In this document: piece after piece, positions 25,522-33,308 of the stretch
How positions within the stretch are numbered: position 1 is the first letter of the stretch
Layout: each line of letters starts with the position of its first letter
Source of the DNA: Alcaligenes parafaecalis
Lineage (GTDB): Bacteria > Pseudomonadota > Gammaproteobacteria > Burkholderiales > Burkholderiaceae_B
DNA: 64,000 nucleotides
Direction: 5' to 3'
Assembly (NCBI RefSeq): GCF_026344135.1
Contig: NZ_JAPKNA010000002.1
Span: forward strand, 248,001-312,000
Position numbers and translations under genes: made by a program
The notes under the pieces: model-generated
Databases searched by the model: none
What the model was told of the DNA's origin: nothing
Seen by the model: the letters and a program-made list of their open reading frames with translations, nothing else

Positions 25522-26196
25522 TTAGCGGGCTTGTTTGAAGAACTCGATTTGGAAGCTGCCGGGCAGCTCGAATTCCACGTGGTGCAGAACCTGGGGCTCG
25601 ATGGCCACGCATTGCCCGGCGGTCAGGACCACTTCGGTAAAGGGTTCCTGGTCCAGTGCGAAGCGCAGTACGCCGGTTTGAACCCGCAGCAGGCCCCAGG
25701 TGCCGACCTTGGTGTTGTGGACGCGGCGCAGGGCGTCGGGCAAATTGTCGGGCGTGAAAACGGGCGATTGGCTGTAGCGCTCCAGCCCCTCGGGCAGGGT
25801 GTCGGGCAAGTTCGTTTGATTACTTTGCGCCTGATAGGTCTGCCAGAGTTTGGCGGCAATGCGGTCTGCCATCGCGTCAGCCTTGTGTTGAAGTGCGGGT
25901 TTGCCCAGAGAAGCCGTGGCTTGGTGGAAAATTTCCAGCCAGCGCTCGAACAAGGGCCAGGATAACTCGGGCAGGGCGGCATGGCGCGCAATCGGGGCGC
26001 CCTTGAAGCGGCGTGTGCCCAGCAAAATGGCCGACCAGAAATCGCACAGCATATCCAGATGCTCGTCCCAGTTCTGCACATTGTGTTCAAAAATCGGGCC
26101 TAGCTGCGTATCTTGCCGCACCTGGGCGTAGAACTGGGTCACCAGGTGGCGGATGTCGGCTTCGGTGTAATCGGCCTGCGGCTGCGCGTGTGTCAT
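25522..26196 (-). CDS. Group III truncated haemoglobin fused to a DUF1971/TehB-like domain
   Basis: 224 residues from the ATG at 26196 (an in-frame TTG lies 9 nt further up). Residues 1-120 are a group III truncated globin: helix start YTEADIRHLVTQFYAQVR, CDFWSAILLGTRRFKG, probable proximal His72 in ARHAALP, and FERWLEIFHQ. Residues 130-224 match the small beta domain found with TehB tellurite-resistance proteins (RYSQSPVFTPD, HNTKVGTWGLLRVQTG, HHVEFELPGSFQIEF). The globin probably handles NO or O2 chemistry; the second domain's role is not known. It lies between a Fnr-family regulator and a respiratory formate dehydrogenase. Confidence 0.85.
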   Translation of the reverse strand: MTHAQPQADYTEADIRHLVTQFYAQVRQDTQLGPIFEHNVQNWDEHLDMLCDFWSAILLGTRRFKGAPIARHAALPELSWPLFERWLEIFHQATASLGKPALQHKADAMADRIAAKLWQTYQAQSNQTNLPDTLPEGLERYSQSPVFTPDNLPDALRRVHNTKVGTWGLLRVQTGVLRFALDQEPFTEVVLTAGQCVAIEPQVLHHVEFELPGSFQIEFFKQAR

Positions 26197-26254
26197 GGGT
26201 ATCAAGCAGAGAAGCTAAAAGTCGGCATTCTCGGTCTGCTTGAAAGGTCCTCCA

Positions 26255-26268
26255 ATGACAAAAGTCAT
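26255..26268. promoter_or_regulatory. Dyad ATGAC-N4-GTCAT upstream of the haemoglobin gene
   Basis: ATGACAAAAGTCAT is a perfect 5-4-5 inverted repeat with Crp/Fnr-type spacing, centred 65 bp upstream of the haemoglobin start. It lies right after the Crp/Fnr regulator gene and may be that regulator's operator. The half-site differs from canonical TTGAT, so assignment is tentative. Confidence 0.45.
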
Positions 26269-26312
26269 GACGACATAGAGACGGAACCCGTCCGACTCTG
26301 GTGCGAGGCCAC

Positions 26313-27026
26313 TTAAAAGGAGCGCTGTGCTGGACTGGCTAGACGTAGTAAATGTGCCTGGTCGTGTACCTGCCAGTCGCTGCGTTTGCCACTGACGTAA
26401 CCGCGCGCCTGCCAGTCAGTAAACAATCGGCTCAAGGTTTCTGCCCGTATCCCCAGATGGGCGGCCAGTTGCCGCTGGTTCAAGGGCAACTGGATATTTT
26501 CCCCCTGGCGGGTTTGCAGATTCAGCAAGTAGTTCGCCAGACGCTCGGCGGCCGAGCTGGCGGAAATCCAGTCCACTTTATTGACCTGCGCATACAAGGC
26601 GCTGCTCAAGCCCGCCATCATGTTCATGGCCAGTTCGGGCCAGCGGCGGCAGGCTTCTTGCAGACTGCTGCGCGAGAGCTTGTAGACCCGTACCGCTCCT
26701 TTGGCGCGAGCGCACATGGGGTAACGGCCGTGCGGCATGAACATGGCGGCTTCGGCCACCATCTGGCCGGGCTCGAAGACGTTGAAGACTCGCTCATCAC
26801 CATTTTGGCTATAGCGCAGGATTTCTACCTGGCCGTTGTCTACGAGCAGGCAATAGCGAGCCTCGTCACCTTCATTGAACAGAATCTGCCCGGTGCTGGC
26901 GTTTTGAGCCAAGGCGTCACGGCACAAATGCTGGATGACCTCGATGGGCAAACCTTGCAAGAGACGGTGGCGGGCCAGCAATTCAAACAAAGCTGGACCC
27001 GGGCCGGGTATGTTGACTTTTGTCAT
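26313..27026 (-). CDS. Crp/Fnr-family transcriptional regulator without an Fnr-type iron-sulfur motif
   Basis: 237 residues from the ATG at 27026 (MTKVNIPGPGPALFELLARH); an upstream extension to 27092 would overlap the Fur box. A cyclic-nucleotide-like sensor domain (ILFNEGDEARYCLLVDNGQVEIL) joins a long dimer helix and an HTH (NQRQLAAHLGIRAETLSRLFTDWQ). The recognition helix has E-x-x-S-R, which in Fnr/Dnr proteins reads TTGAT. The N-terminal cysteine cluster of oxygen-sensing Fnr is missing, so a Dnr/Nnr-like NO sensor or another ligand is more likely. The gene is next to the haemoglobin and divergent from the Fur-regulated importer. Confidence 0.85.
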   Translation of the reverse strand: MTKVNIPGPGPALFELLARHRLLQGLPIEVIQHLCRDALAQNASTGQILFNEGDEARYCLLVDNGQVEILRYSQNGDERVFNVFEPGQMVAEAAMFMPHGRYPMCARAKGAVRVYKLSRSSLQEACRRWPELAMNMMAGLSSALYAQVNKVDWISASSAAERLANYLLNLQTRQGENIQLPLNQRQLAAHLGIRAETLSRLFTDWQARGYVSGKRSDWQVHDQAHLLRLASPAQRSF

Positions 27027-27062
27027 TTGGGCGCTGGGATGAAGATGGGAGAATTCCCATTT

Positions 27063-27081
27063 GATAATAGTTCTCATTATA
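27063..27081. promoter_or_regulatory. Strong Fur box in the divergent promoter region
   Basis: GATAATAGTTCTCATTATA agrees with 14 of 19 positions of the consensus GATAATGATAATCATTATC. It lies between the Crp/Fnr regulator (start 27026, leftward) and the binding-protein gene (start 27253, rightward), so it could repress either or both in iron-rich cells. Confidence 0.75.
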
Positions 27082-27252
27082 CGAATCTTCATGCCATATA
27101 TCTATCAAGGGTTTTGCCGCTGGGCTGCTCCCCACGCAAAAAGTGCCCGTTCAGAGAGAGGGCAGCAGGCTGAGGCCAGCCATACGTGTGGGTTTCCCTT
27201 TAATCAGGCTGTTCCCAAGGTGCCGGGCACTTCCAAAAACGATGGCAGTGGG

Positions 27253-28236
27253 ATGTTTGTCCGCAAAGTCTTGAGCCGTGTGTTGCCTGGCTTGCTCTTG
27301 GCTTCGCTGGTAGCAGGTGCCCAGGCCGCTCCCCGCTATGAGTCTTTGACGCTGGCTGGCCCTGGTGCCGTGGTGTCCTATCCCTTGATGCATATGGCGC
27401 AGACTCAGGCCTTGAGCCAATACACGGACAAGCTGGAGTTCCGCCTGTGGCAGAACCCCGATCAGTTGCGTGTGCTGCTGGCTAAAAAGGAAGTGGATTA
27501 CAGTGCTGCGCCCAGTAATTTGTCTGCCTTGATGTTCAACAAGGGGCAGGCCGTCAAGCAACTGAATATCTCGGTCTGGGGGATTCTGTGGCTGGTCAGC
27601 CGAGATCCTGCAGTCAAAAGCTTTAGTGATCTGGCCGGTAAAGAGTTGCTGGTGCCATTTCAGCGCGATCTGCCCGCCGTTCTGCTGGACACCTTGCTGG
27701 CCAAGCAGGCCGAACCGGGCAAGGAAGCCGTGCGTTTACGCCGTACCCGCGATGCTCAGGATGCGATTGCCTTGATGCTGACCGGGCAGGGCGATCAAGC
27801 CTTGCTGGTTGAGCCAACGGCCTCCTTGCTCTTGTGGCAGGCCGAGCAGAAAAAGGTAGAGCTGCATCGCGGCCAAAGTCTGGAGCAAGCCTGGGCCGAG
27901 GTTTTCCCTTCGCAACAGGCGCTGCCTCAAGCGGGTGTCATGGCGAACGTCACCGTTGCCCACGATACCGAGCTGAATCACGCTGTGGAGCGGGCATATG
28001 CCGAGTCTGCCCGTTGGTGTAGCCAGCAGCCGCAAGAATGCGCCCAAATGGTTCACGGCTATCTGCCGCAGTTCCCCGTCCCTGCGATTCAGACCGCGAT
28101 TGAAAAGACGCGTCTGGACAGTCGCCCAGCCAGCGAAATTCGCCCTCAACTGGAAGCGCTGTACCAATTGCTGGCTGATCAGCATCCCCAAGCCTTGGGT
28201 GGTGGTCTGCCTGCTGCCGGATTCTATGGGCCATGA
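27253..28236 (+). CDS. ABC transporter substrate-binding protein, NitT/TauT/THI5-like, Fur-controlled
   Basis: 327 residues from the ATG at 27253 (MFVRKVLSRVLPGLLLASLVAGAQA signal peptide). The mature protein resembles NMT1/THI5 binding proteins: LTLAGPGAVVSYPLMHMAQ, VDYSAAPSNLSALMFNKG, FSDLAGKELLVPF. It lacks the standard ferric-siderophore (FhuD-type) fold signatures, yet it is the first gene behind a strong Fur box. Its end overlaps the permease start by 4 nt. The ligand is unknown; an iron or metallophore complex is inferred from regulation and the TonB receptor downstream. Confidence 0.8.
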   Translation: MFVRKVLSRVLPGLLLASLVAGAQAAPRYESLTLAGPGAVVSYPLMHMAQTQALSQYTDKLEFRLWQNPDQLRVLLAKKEVDYSAAPSNLSALMFNKGQAVKQLNISVWGILWLVSRDPAVKSFSDLAGKELLVPFQRDLPAVLLDTLLAKQAEPGKEAVRLRRTRDAQDAIALMLTGQGDQALLVEPTASLLLWQAEQKKVELHRGQSLEQAWAEVFPSQQALPQAGVMANVTVAHDTELNHAVERAYAESARWCSQQPQECAQMVHGYLPQFPVPAIQTAIEKTRLDSRPASEIRPQLEALYQLLADQHPQALGGGLPAAGFYGP

Positions 28237-29012
28237 AAACCAAGCCACATTTGTCGGCCCATAGCTCGCGCGCCTGGGGCTTTGTGGGTGTGTTGCTGAT
28301 CTTGCTGTGCTGGCAGATCAGCGCCATGTTTCTGGGGCCTTTGTTGATGGCCTCGCCCATGGAAACAGCTCGTGCTATTCCACGCTTGATGACTTCGGGC
28401 CACTTCCTGAATGATGCCGGAGCCAGTTTGCTGCGCGTGGCAATTGGCGTCAGCGTGGGCTGCTCCATTGGTTTCACGCTAGGTATTTTGGCGGCACACA
28501 GCCCGCGCCTGCGTGGCTTGCTGGAACCCCTGCGCTGGCTGCTGATGGCGATTCCGCCTGTGGTGGTTGTTGTGTTGGCCATGCTGTGGTTTGGTCTGGG
28601 CTCGGGCATGGTGATTTTCATGACGGTGCTGATGATGGTGCCAGGCATGTACGTCAACACCGTCAAAGGCATGTTGCAGGTGGACCGCAACTTGATCGAG
28701 ATGAGCCACGTGTACCGCTTTTGCTGGTGGCGTCGTCTGCGTCACCTGTATCTGCCCTCGCTGACGGCTCCCTTGACCGCTGCCTTGTTGATTGCCTGCT
28801 GCGGCGGTGTCCGTCTGGTGGTGATGGCTGAAGTGCTGGGCGCAGAAAGTGGTGCAGGTTATGCCTTGGCCAATGCTCGCAGCACTTTTGACAGTGCCGA
28901 GCTGTATGCCTGGGTGGTGTTGATTCTGGGCTTGGTGGCTGCGATTGAATTCATCTTGCTGCAACCCTTGCAGCGTCGTCTGGGGCAATGGCAGGAGGAC
29001 AGCCATGCTTGA
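28233..29012 (+). CDS. ABC transporter permease, NitT/TauT (SsuC) type
   Basis: 259 residues with about six membrane helices and the binding-protein-dependent permease EAA-like loop (QVDRNLIEMSHVYRFCWWRRLRHLYLPS). The helices include VGVLLILLCWQISAMFLG and PVVVVVLAMLWFGLGSG. It starts in an ATGA overlap with the binding-protein gene and overlaps the ATPase gene by 8 nt. This two-family pairing (single permease, single ATPase) is the nitrate/sulfonate/taurine arrangement, not the FecCD siderophore arrangement. Confidence 0.88.
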   Translation: MKTKPHLSAHSSRAWGFVGVLLILLCWQISAMFLGPLLMASPMETARAIPRLMTSGHFLNDAGASLLRVAIGVSVGCSIGFTLGILAAHSPRLRGLLEPLRWLLMAIPPVVVVVLAMLWFGLGSGMVIFMTVLMMVPGMYVNTVKGMLQVDRNLIEMSHVYRFCWWRRLRHLYLPSLTAPLTAALLIACCGGVRLVVMAEVLGAESGAGYALANARSTFDSAELYAWVVLILGLVAAIEFILLQPLQRRLGQWQEDSHA

Positions 29013-29706
29013 GCTCAGCCACGTGCAGGTCCTGTTCGGGCAAAAGCCGGTTTTGCAGGATTTGAGTTTCACCTTGAGAGCAGGTCAGCGTTTGGGCGTT
29101 CTGGGCCCCAGCGGTGAAGGCAAAAGCACCTTGCTGCGCTTGGTAGCCGGGCTCATCAAACCCGATAACGGGCAGATCTGGAACGAGTTTCGCCACCCCG
29201 TGCTGGTGTTTCAACAGCCTCGTTTGCTGCCTTGGCGCAGCGTGCTGGACAACGTGCAGATTCCGCTGCGCGCGCAGGGCCTGTCTGCTGCTCAAGCCAA
29301 AGAGCGTGCCATGTATTGGCTGGGACAGGTAGAGCTGGCCGATGTTGCCCAGTCCTGGCCCGGTGAGTTGTCCGGTGGCATGGCGCAGCGGGTGGCACTG
29401 GCCCGCGCCTTTGCTTTGCAGCCGGATTTATTGCTGCTGGACGAACCTTTCAGCGCCCTGGACCCGGCCCTGCGTAACAGCCTGGCCCAAGTCTGCCTGC
29501 GTTGTCTGGAAGAAACCGGAGCGGCACTGCTTTATGTCAGCCATCAACCACGCGAACTGATGCGGGTGGCCGACTCTTGCCTGTTACTGCAAAAAGGGCA
29601 GGGCCAAATGTTTGAGCCTGCCAGCCCTGTCGATGCCGCTGCCCGCGAGCGTCTGGCTGATTCCTTGTATGCCCAACTCTTGTCTCAGGAGGCTTTGACG
29701 CCATGA
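29005..29706 (+). CDS. ABC transporter ATP-binding protein, NitT/TauT type
   Basis: 233 residues from the ATG at 29005, with AGGAGG 6 nt upstream inside the permease gene. Motifs in order: Walker A GPSGEGKST, Q-loop VFQQPRLLPW, signature LSGGMAQRVALARA, Walker B LLLLDEPFSALDP and the H-loop in YVSHQPRE. It energises import through the preceding permease. The stop overlaps the next gene's ATG (ATGA), which makes a four-gene coupled chain. Confidence 0.93.
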   Translation: MLELSHVQVLFGQKPVLQDLSFTLRAGQRLGVLGPSGEGKSTLLRLVAGLIKPDNGQIWNEFRHPVLVFQQPRLLPWRSVLDNVQIPLRAQGLSAAQAKERAMYWLGQVELADVAQSWPGELSGGMAQRVALARAFALQPDLLLLDEPFSALDPALRNSLAQVCLRCLEETGAALLYVSHQPRELMRVADSCLLLQKGQGQMFEPASPVDAAARERLADSLYAQLLSQEALTP

Positions 29707-30146
29707 CTGCCTATCCCGTGATTTTGCTGTTCCATTTGTTTGCCGCACTGTTTTTCATCGGCACGGTGTTTTTTGAAGTCCTGATGCTGGAAGGCATACG
29801 CAAGCACGTTCCACGAGAGGCCATGCGTACTTTGGAGATTGCCATTGGTGATCGTGCCCGCCGCATCATGCCCTGGGTTTTGCTGGTTTTGTACAGCGCC
29901 GGGATAGGTTTGGCCTGGCACCACCGCGCTGCGCTGGCCCATCCTTTTGATAACACCCTGGGCCTGTTTCTGACGATCAAGATTCTGTTGGCGCTCAGCG
30001 TTTTTGGCCACTTTCTGACGGCCATGACCTTGCGGCGCACCGGACGCATGAAGTCCATCCATTTCAAGCGCATTCACCTAAGCGTGTTCTGTCACATGGT
30101 CGGGATCGTGATCCTGGCCAAGACCATGTTTTATCTGCACTGGTAA
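29703..30146 (+). CDS. Four-helix CopD-like membrane protein of the importer operon
   Basis: 147 residues with four predicted membrane spans at about 4-27, 55-74, 86-108 and 124-144. Histidines lie within spans (His11, His103, His131) and at span edges (His73, His74), positions that could bind b-type heme or a metal. It resembles small CopD-type integral membrane proteins. It is embedded by ATGA overlap after the ATPase and 24 nt before the TonB receptor, so it is a genuine operon member. A role as inner-membrane reductase or metal-handling partner is inference. Confidence 0.7.
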   Translation: MTAYPVILLFHLFAALFFIGTVFFEVLMLEGIRKHVPREAMRTLEIAIGDRARRIMPWVLLVLYSAGIGLAWHHRAALAHPFDNTLGLFLTIKILLALSVFGHFLTAMTLRRTGRMKSIHFKRIHLSVFCHMVGIVILAKTMFYLHW

Positions 30147-30170
30147 TTTCACTTTCCTATCGAGAATACG

Positions 30171-32279
30171 ATGTCACACGTTCCTGTATTGCGTCGGCTG
30201 ACGATCAGCCTGGCGCTGGGAGGCCTGTGGTCGGGCGCCGCCTGGGCCGACCCGTCTACCTCCACCTTGTCTCCCATTGTCATCAAGGCGCCTGTCGGAC
30301 AAAGCGTGCTGCAGGCTGACCTGCGACAAGAAAAAGCCCGCCTGGACGCTGTGCCCGGTGGCACCAACTTGATTCAGCCGCAGGAAGAAGTGCGGTTGGT
30401 GACTTTGCGCGATGCCCTGGACTATCAGCCCGGTCTGATCGTGCAGGATTTCTTTGGCGGGATTGATCAGCCACGGCTCAATATTCGCGGTTCGGGGATT
30501 CAAAGTAATCCGGTCAATCGAGGTGTCTTGCTGTTGCAGGATGGCCTGCCTTTGAACGAGGCGGATGGCTCGTTTGTGATCGGTTTTCTGGAGCCCCGCA
30601 ATAGCTCCCTGATCAGTGTGCGGCGCGGTGCCAATGCCTTGTCGGCTAGCGCCACTACCTTGGGTGGCGAGCTGGATTTCCGTTCCATGAATGGCACGCA
30701 AGGCGATACCATCAGCGTGGAAGGCGGCAGCTTTGGGCGTTTGGGCTTGTATGCGGCCAAGGGTTTTCAGACAGACGAGTTTGATGGGCGATTGGCGGTC
30801 AGCCATGACAAGGCCGATGGCTATCGTCATCACTCGGATTCCGAGCGCACGAATGTGCAGGGCAATATTGGCTTCAAGCGCGGGCAGTTCGAGAATCGCA
30901 CCTATCTGTCCTATGTGGATTTGAAGTTTGATATTCCCAATGTGGTCCCGCGTGAGCGTCTCTACAGCGATCCGCGCAGTGTGATGGGGGATTACGGCAC
31001 ACCGCAGGATATGGCGGCGAATGTCTATAAGCGTGACCCGAATCGCAAGGCCACGCAGTTCCGCTTGGCTAACCGCAGCTATTGGGGAACGGAGGATTTC
31101 AACCAGACCGTGGGCCTGTACTGGCAGACGGTGGACGATACCTTTACGAATCCGCAGGTGTCTTCGCCTACCAAGGGGCATACCTATGGGGCGCAATGGC
31201 AGGTAGCGGGCCGTGAAGGCAGCCTGGATTATCGCTTGGCTCTGGACTGGGCGCGCAGCGATATGGATCGTGAACTGTATGCGGTTAATCCCGCCAATGG
31301 CAGCCGTGCGCTGTTCTTTGGGGATTACCGTCTGCGCGCGGAAAACCGCAATGCACTCTTGGGCTTGAGCTGGAATGTTGCACCCCAGTGGACAGTGGTG
31401 GGGGATGTGAAGTACAGCCAGGCGATCCGCGATGCGCGTAATCGTTTGGGTGGCGATACCTTGAACCAGAAGTGGTCGTATGCCAGCCCGAAGCTGGGCG
31501 TGGTGTGGAAGCCGTCTGAAGATTTACGCGTGTTTGCCAATGTCAGCCGCAGTCATGAAGCGCCTACGTATTGGGAGATCATCAGCGCGGAAGTGCCGCA
31601 GCCCATGAACGTGCGTTCGGCCGTGACAGGGCTGACGGAATTGAATGTGCAAAAGGCCACGACTTTTGAATTAGGTGGGGCAGGGCGTTTGGGTAGTGGC
31701 GAGTCGGCGGTGGATTGGTCCTTGGCCGTGTATCGCAGCAATGTGAAAGACGAGCTGATGGCTGTCAGCGATGCAACTGGTGCGTCCTCGGTGACGTTCA
31801 ACTATGGCGATCGCACGCGGCATCAGGGTTTGGAAGCGGGTTTGAGCGGTTCTTTACCTGCTCCGGCGGCAGGGCGCTGGGACTATCGCCTGTCCTACAC
31901 CTATAGCGATTTCCGCTTCCGTGGCGGCGAGTATGAAGGCAATCGTATTGCCGGGGTGCCCAAGCATTTGCTGGGTGCAGAGCTGATGTATCGCCGTGGT
32001 GGCTGGCGTTTTGGGCCGAATGTGCGCTGGCTGGCTTCGGATACGCCGACCAATCACCAGAATGTGGAAGGGACGCATCAAAATGCGTATGCCATTTGGG
32101 GCTTCAAGGTCGCTTATCAGCATGACAAGCATTGGAGTGCGTATCTGATGGCGGATAACATTTTTGATAAGACCTACGCCAGCAGCTATGTGATTCGTCG
32201 CTCGGCTTCGGAGGCAATGCCTACGTATCTGGCGGGCAATGGCAGGAGTTTCTTTGGTGGCGTGAAATATAACTTCTGA
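30171..32279 (+). CDS. TonB-dependent outer membrane receptor of the Fur-controlled importer
   Basis: 702 residues. The signal peptide ends near AAWA-DPST. The TonB-box region (LSPIVIKAP) is followed by the plug domain: LRDALDYQPGLIVQDFFGG, RLNIRGSGIQ, LLQDGLPLNEADGSFVIGF and ISVRRGANAL. The barrel ends with terminal phenylalanine (FFGGVKYNF). Family level only: it is not FepA-like nor does it carry an STN signalling domain. It is the last gene of the unit that begins at 27253, giving a complete path from outer membrane to cytoplasm. Confidence 0.9.
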   Translation: MSHVPVLRRLTISLALGGLWSGAAWADPSTSTLSPIVIKAPVGQSVLQADLRQEKARLDAVPGGTNLIQPQEEVRLVTLRDALDYQPGLIVQDFFGGIDQPRLNIRGSGIQSNPVNRGVLLLQDGLPLNEADGSFVIGFLEPRNSSLISVRRGANALSASATTLGGELDFRSMNGTQGDTISVEGGSFGRLGLYAAKGFQTDEFDGRLAVSHDKADGYRHHSDSERTNVQGNIGFKRGQFENRTYLSYVDLKFDIPNVVPRERLYSDPRSVMGDYGTPQDMAANVYKRDPNRKATQFRLANRSYWGTEDFNQTVGLYWQTVDDTFTNPQVSSPTKGHTYGAQWQVAGREGSLDYRLALDWARSDMDRELYAVNPANGSRALFFGDYRLRAENRNALLGLSWNVAPQWTVVGDVKYSQAIRDARNRLGGDTLNQKWSYASPKLGVVWKPSEDLRVFANVSRSHEAPTYWEIISAEVPQPMNVRSAVTGLTELNVQKATTFELGGAGRLGSGESAVDWSLAVYRSNVKDELMAVSDATGASSVTFNYGDRTRHQGLEAGLSGSLPAPAAGRWDYRLSYTYSDFRFRGGEYEGNRIAGVPKHLLGAELMYRRGGWRFGPNVRWLASDTPTNHQNVEGTHQNAYAIWGFKVAYQHDKHWSAYLMADNIFDKTYASSYVIRRSASEAMPTYLAGNGRSFFGGVKYNF

Positions 32280-32349
32280 TCGTTTTTGATGCCTCGTTTT
32301 TTGGCTTGAAGGTTGATAACGATTAGGCAGGAATTGCCTCAGTGAAGAC

Positions 32350-32476
32350 GCCCCTCTGGCCTGCGTCGGGGCCTTGGGGCTTGAGCTCTTGCCGGTGCTG
32401 CGCACCGGTCCCCTGATCTCCCGCCTGCGGCAAGCACTCTGAATCGCCCCAAGGCCCCGGCGCAGGCCAGAGGGGC
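32350..32476. repeat. 127-nt nested inverted repeat in the 470-bp gap 32280-32749
   Basis: A 31-nt arm at 32350-32380 (starting GCCCCTCTGGCC) is the reverse complement of 32446-32476 with a single mismatch. Inside, CTTGCCG at 32388-32394 pairs with CGGCAAG at 32428-32434, and CCGGTGC/GCACCGG form a small inner hairpin (32392-32408). The whole can fold into one long cruciform. No gene is seen in this gap. It could be a repetitive extragenic element or a strong terminator for the importer operon; other copies were not found in this window by eye. Confidence 0.8.
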
Positions 32477-32749
32477 TCACAGGGAATTCATGCCTTAGGG
32501 GTTTCTGACTCTGAGCTTGTGATTTGGGTTTTTATTGATTGCGCGATGCCTTGGATATGCTGTGTTTTGGAAGAGTGCCTCTGAACGTGTTCAGGGGCAT
32601 TTTTTATTATCTGTTTGGGCGCGTTTCTTGATCAGGATCAGCCGACGGGGCGGCCTGGGCGCACTTTCAGAATTATCTGACAGACCAAGGCGGGGTGTGC
32701 CGGTAAGTTCAGGGTTCACTGTCCTCTTACATCCTGAGGTTTGTCAGCC

Positions 32750-33169
32750 ATGATGAATACATACTTGTTGACCACTGAAGATATTGATCCTCGTACGCTG
32801 CCTGAACAGGCGGTGTTGTATGCCCATCTGTTGACTCGCGATGCCATGAAAGATGAGTGTGTGCGCAAGTTGATGGCCGCGCCGCGTTTTGTGCGTTCGG
32901 ACAAGGGTATTCCGTATGTGGTGCTCAAGGATATGCGCACCCATCACTGGACTTTGATTCGTGCCTGGCGTGAATACCTGGAGATCAAGCGGGAGCGTCT
33001 GGCCGGTCGCCTGGGGATCAGCGTGGCGGAATACAACGTGATCGAGAAAGGTCTTGTGCCGTTGAGCCTGACGATGTTGGCTCTGTTGGCGCAGGGAATG
33101 GGTCTGGACGAGACGCAGTTGCAGTTGTCTCCGTATCAGCCCGTGCTGGAACCTTTGGCTTTGAGCTAG
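32750..33169 (+). CDS. XRE-like helix-turn-helix protein of unknown target
   Basis: 139 residues from the ATG at 32750, with GAGGT 9 nt upstream; an ATG directly after is also possible. Residues 1-70 form an unfamiliar N-terminal region (LPEQAVLYAHLLTRDAMKDE). Residues 74-125 look like an HTH of the lambda-repressor type (IKRERLAGRLGISVAEYNVIEKG and a following helix). No partner toxin is adjacent. It stands alone between the large inverted repeat and a shared terminator. Function not assigned. Confidence 0.65.
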   Translation: MMNTYLLTTEDIDPRTLPEQAVLYAHLLTRDAMKDECVRKLMAAPRFVRSDKGIPYVVLKDMRTHHWTLIRAWREYLEIKRERLAGRLGISVAEYNVIEKGLVPLSLTMLALLAQGMGLDETQLQLSPYQPVLEPLALS

Positions 33170-33247
33170 AGCCAAGGGATAAAAAGGAAAGCTACGACAG
33201 GAAAGGGCAGGTATAGGCAGCAGGCTGTACCAGGCTCTGAAGCAGTT

Positions 33248-33287
33248 CCGGCCCCATCACGTTTATCGCGCGATGGGGCCGGTTTTT
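33248..33287. terminator. Strong rho-independent terminator between convergent genes
   Basis: CCGGCCCCATC at 33248-33258 pairs with GATGGGGCCGG at 33272-33282, followed by TTTTT at 33283-33287. It ends the rightward XRE-like gene and may also serve the leftward nitrilase gene. Confidence 0.85.
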
Positions 33288-33308
33288 GGGGTGCAGGATT
33301 TGGCGGCT

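Noticed and set aside
32350..32476. Insertion sequence ends
   Set aside because: The arms are too close together to enclose a transposase and no target duplication was seen.
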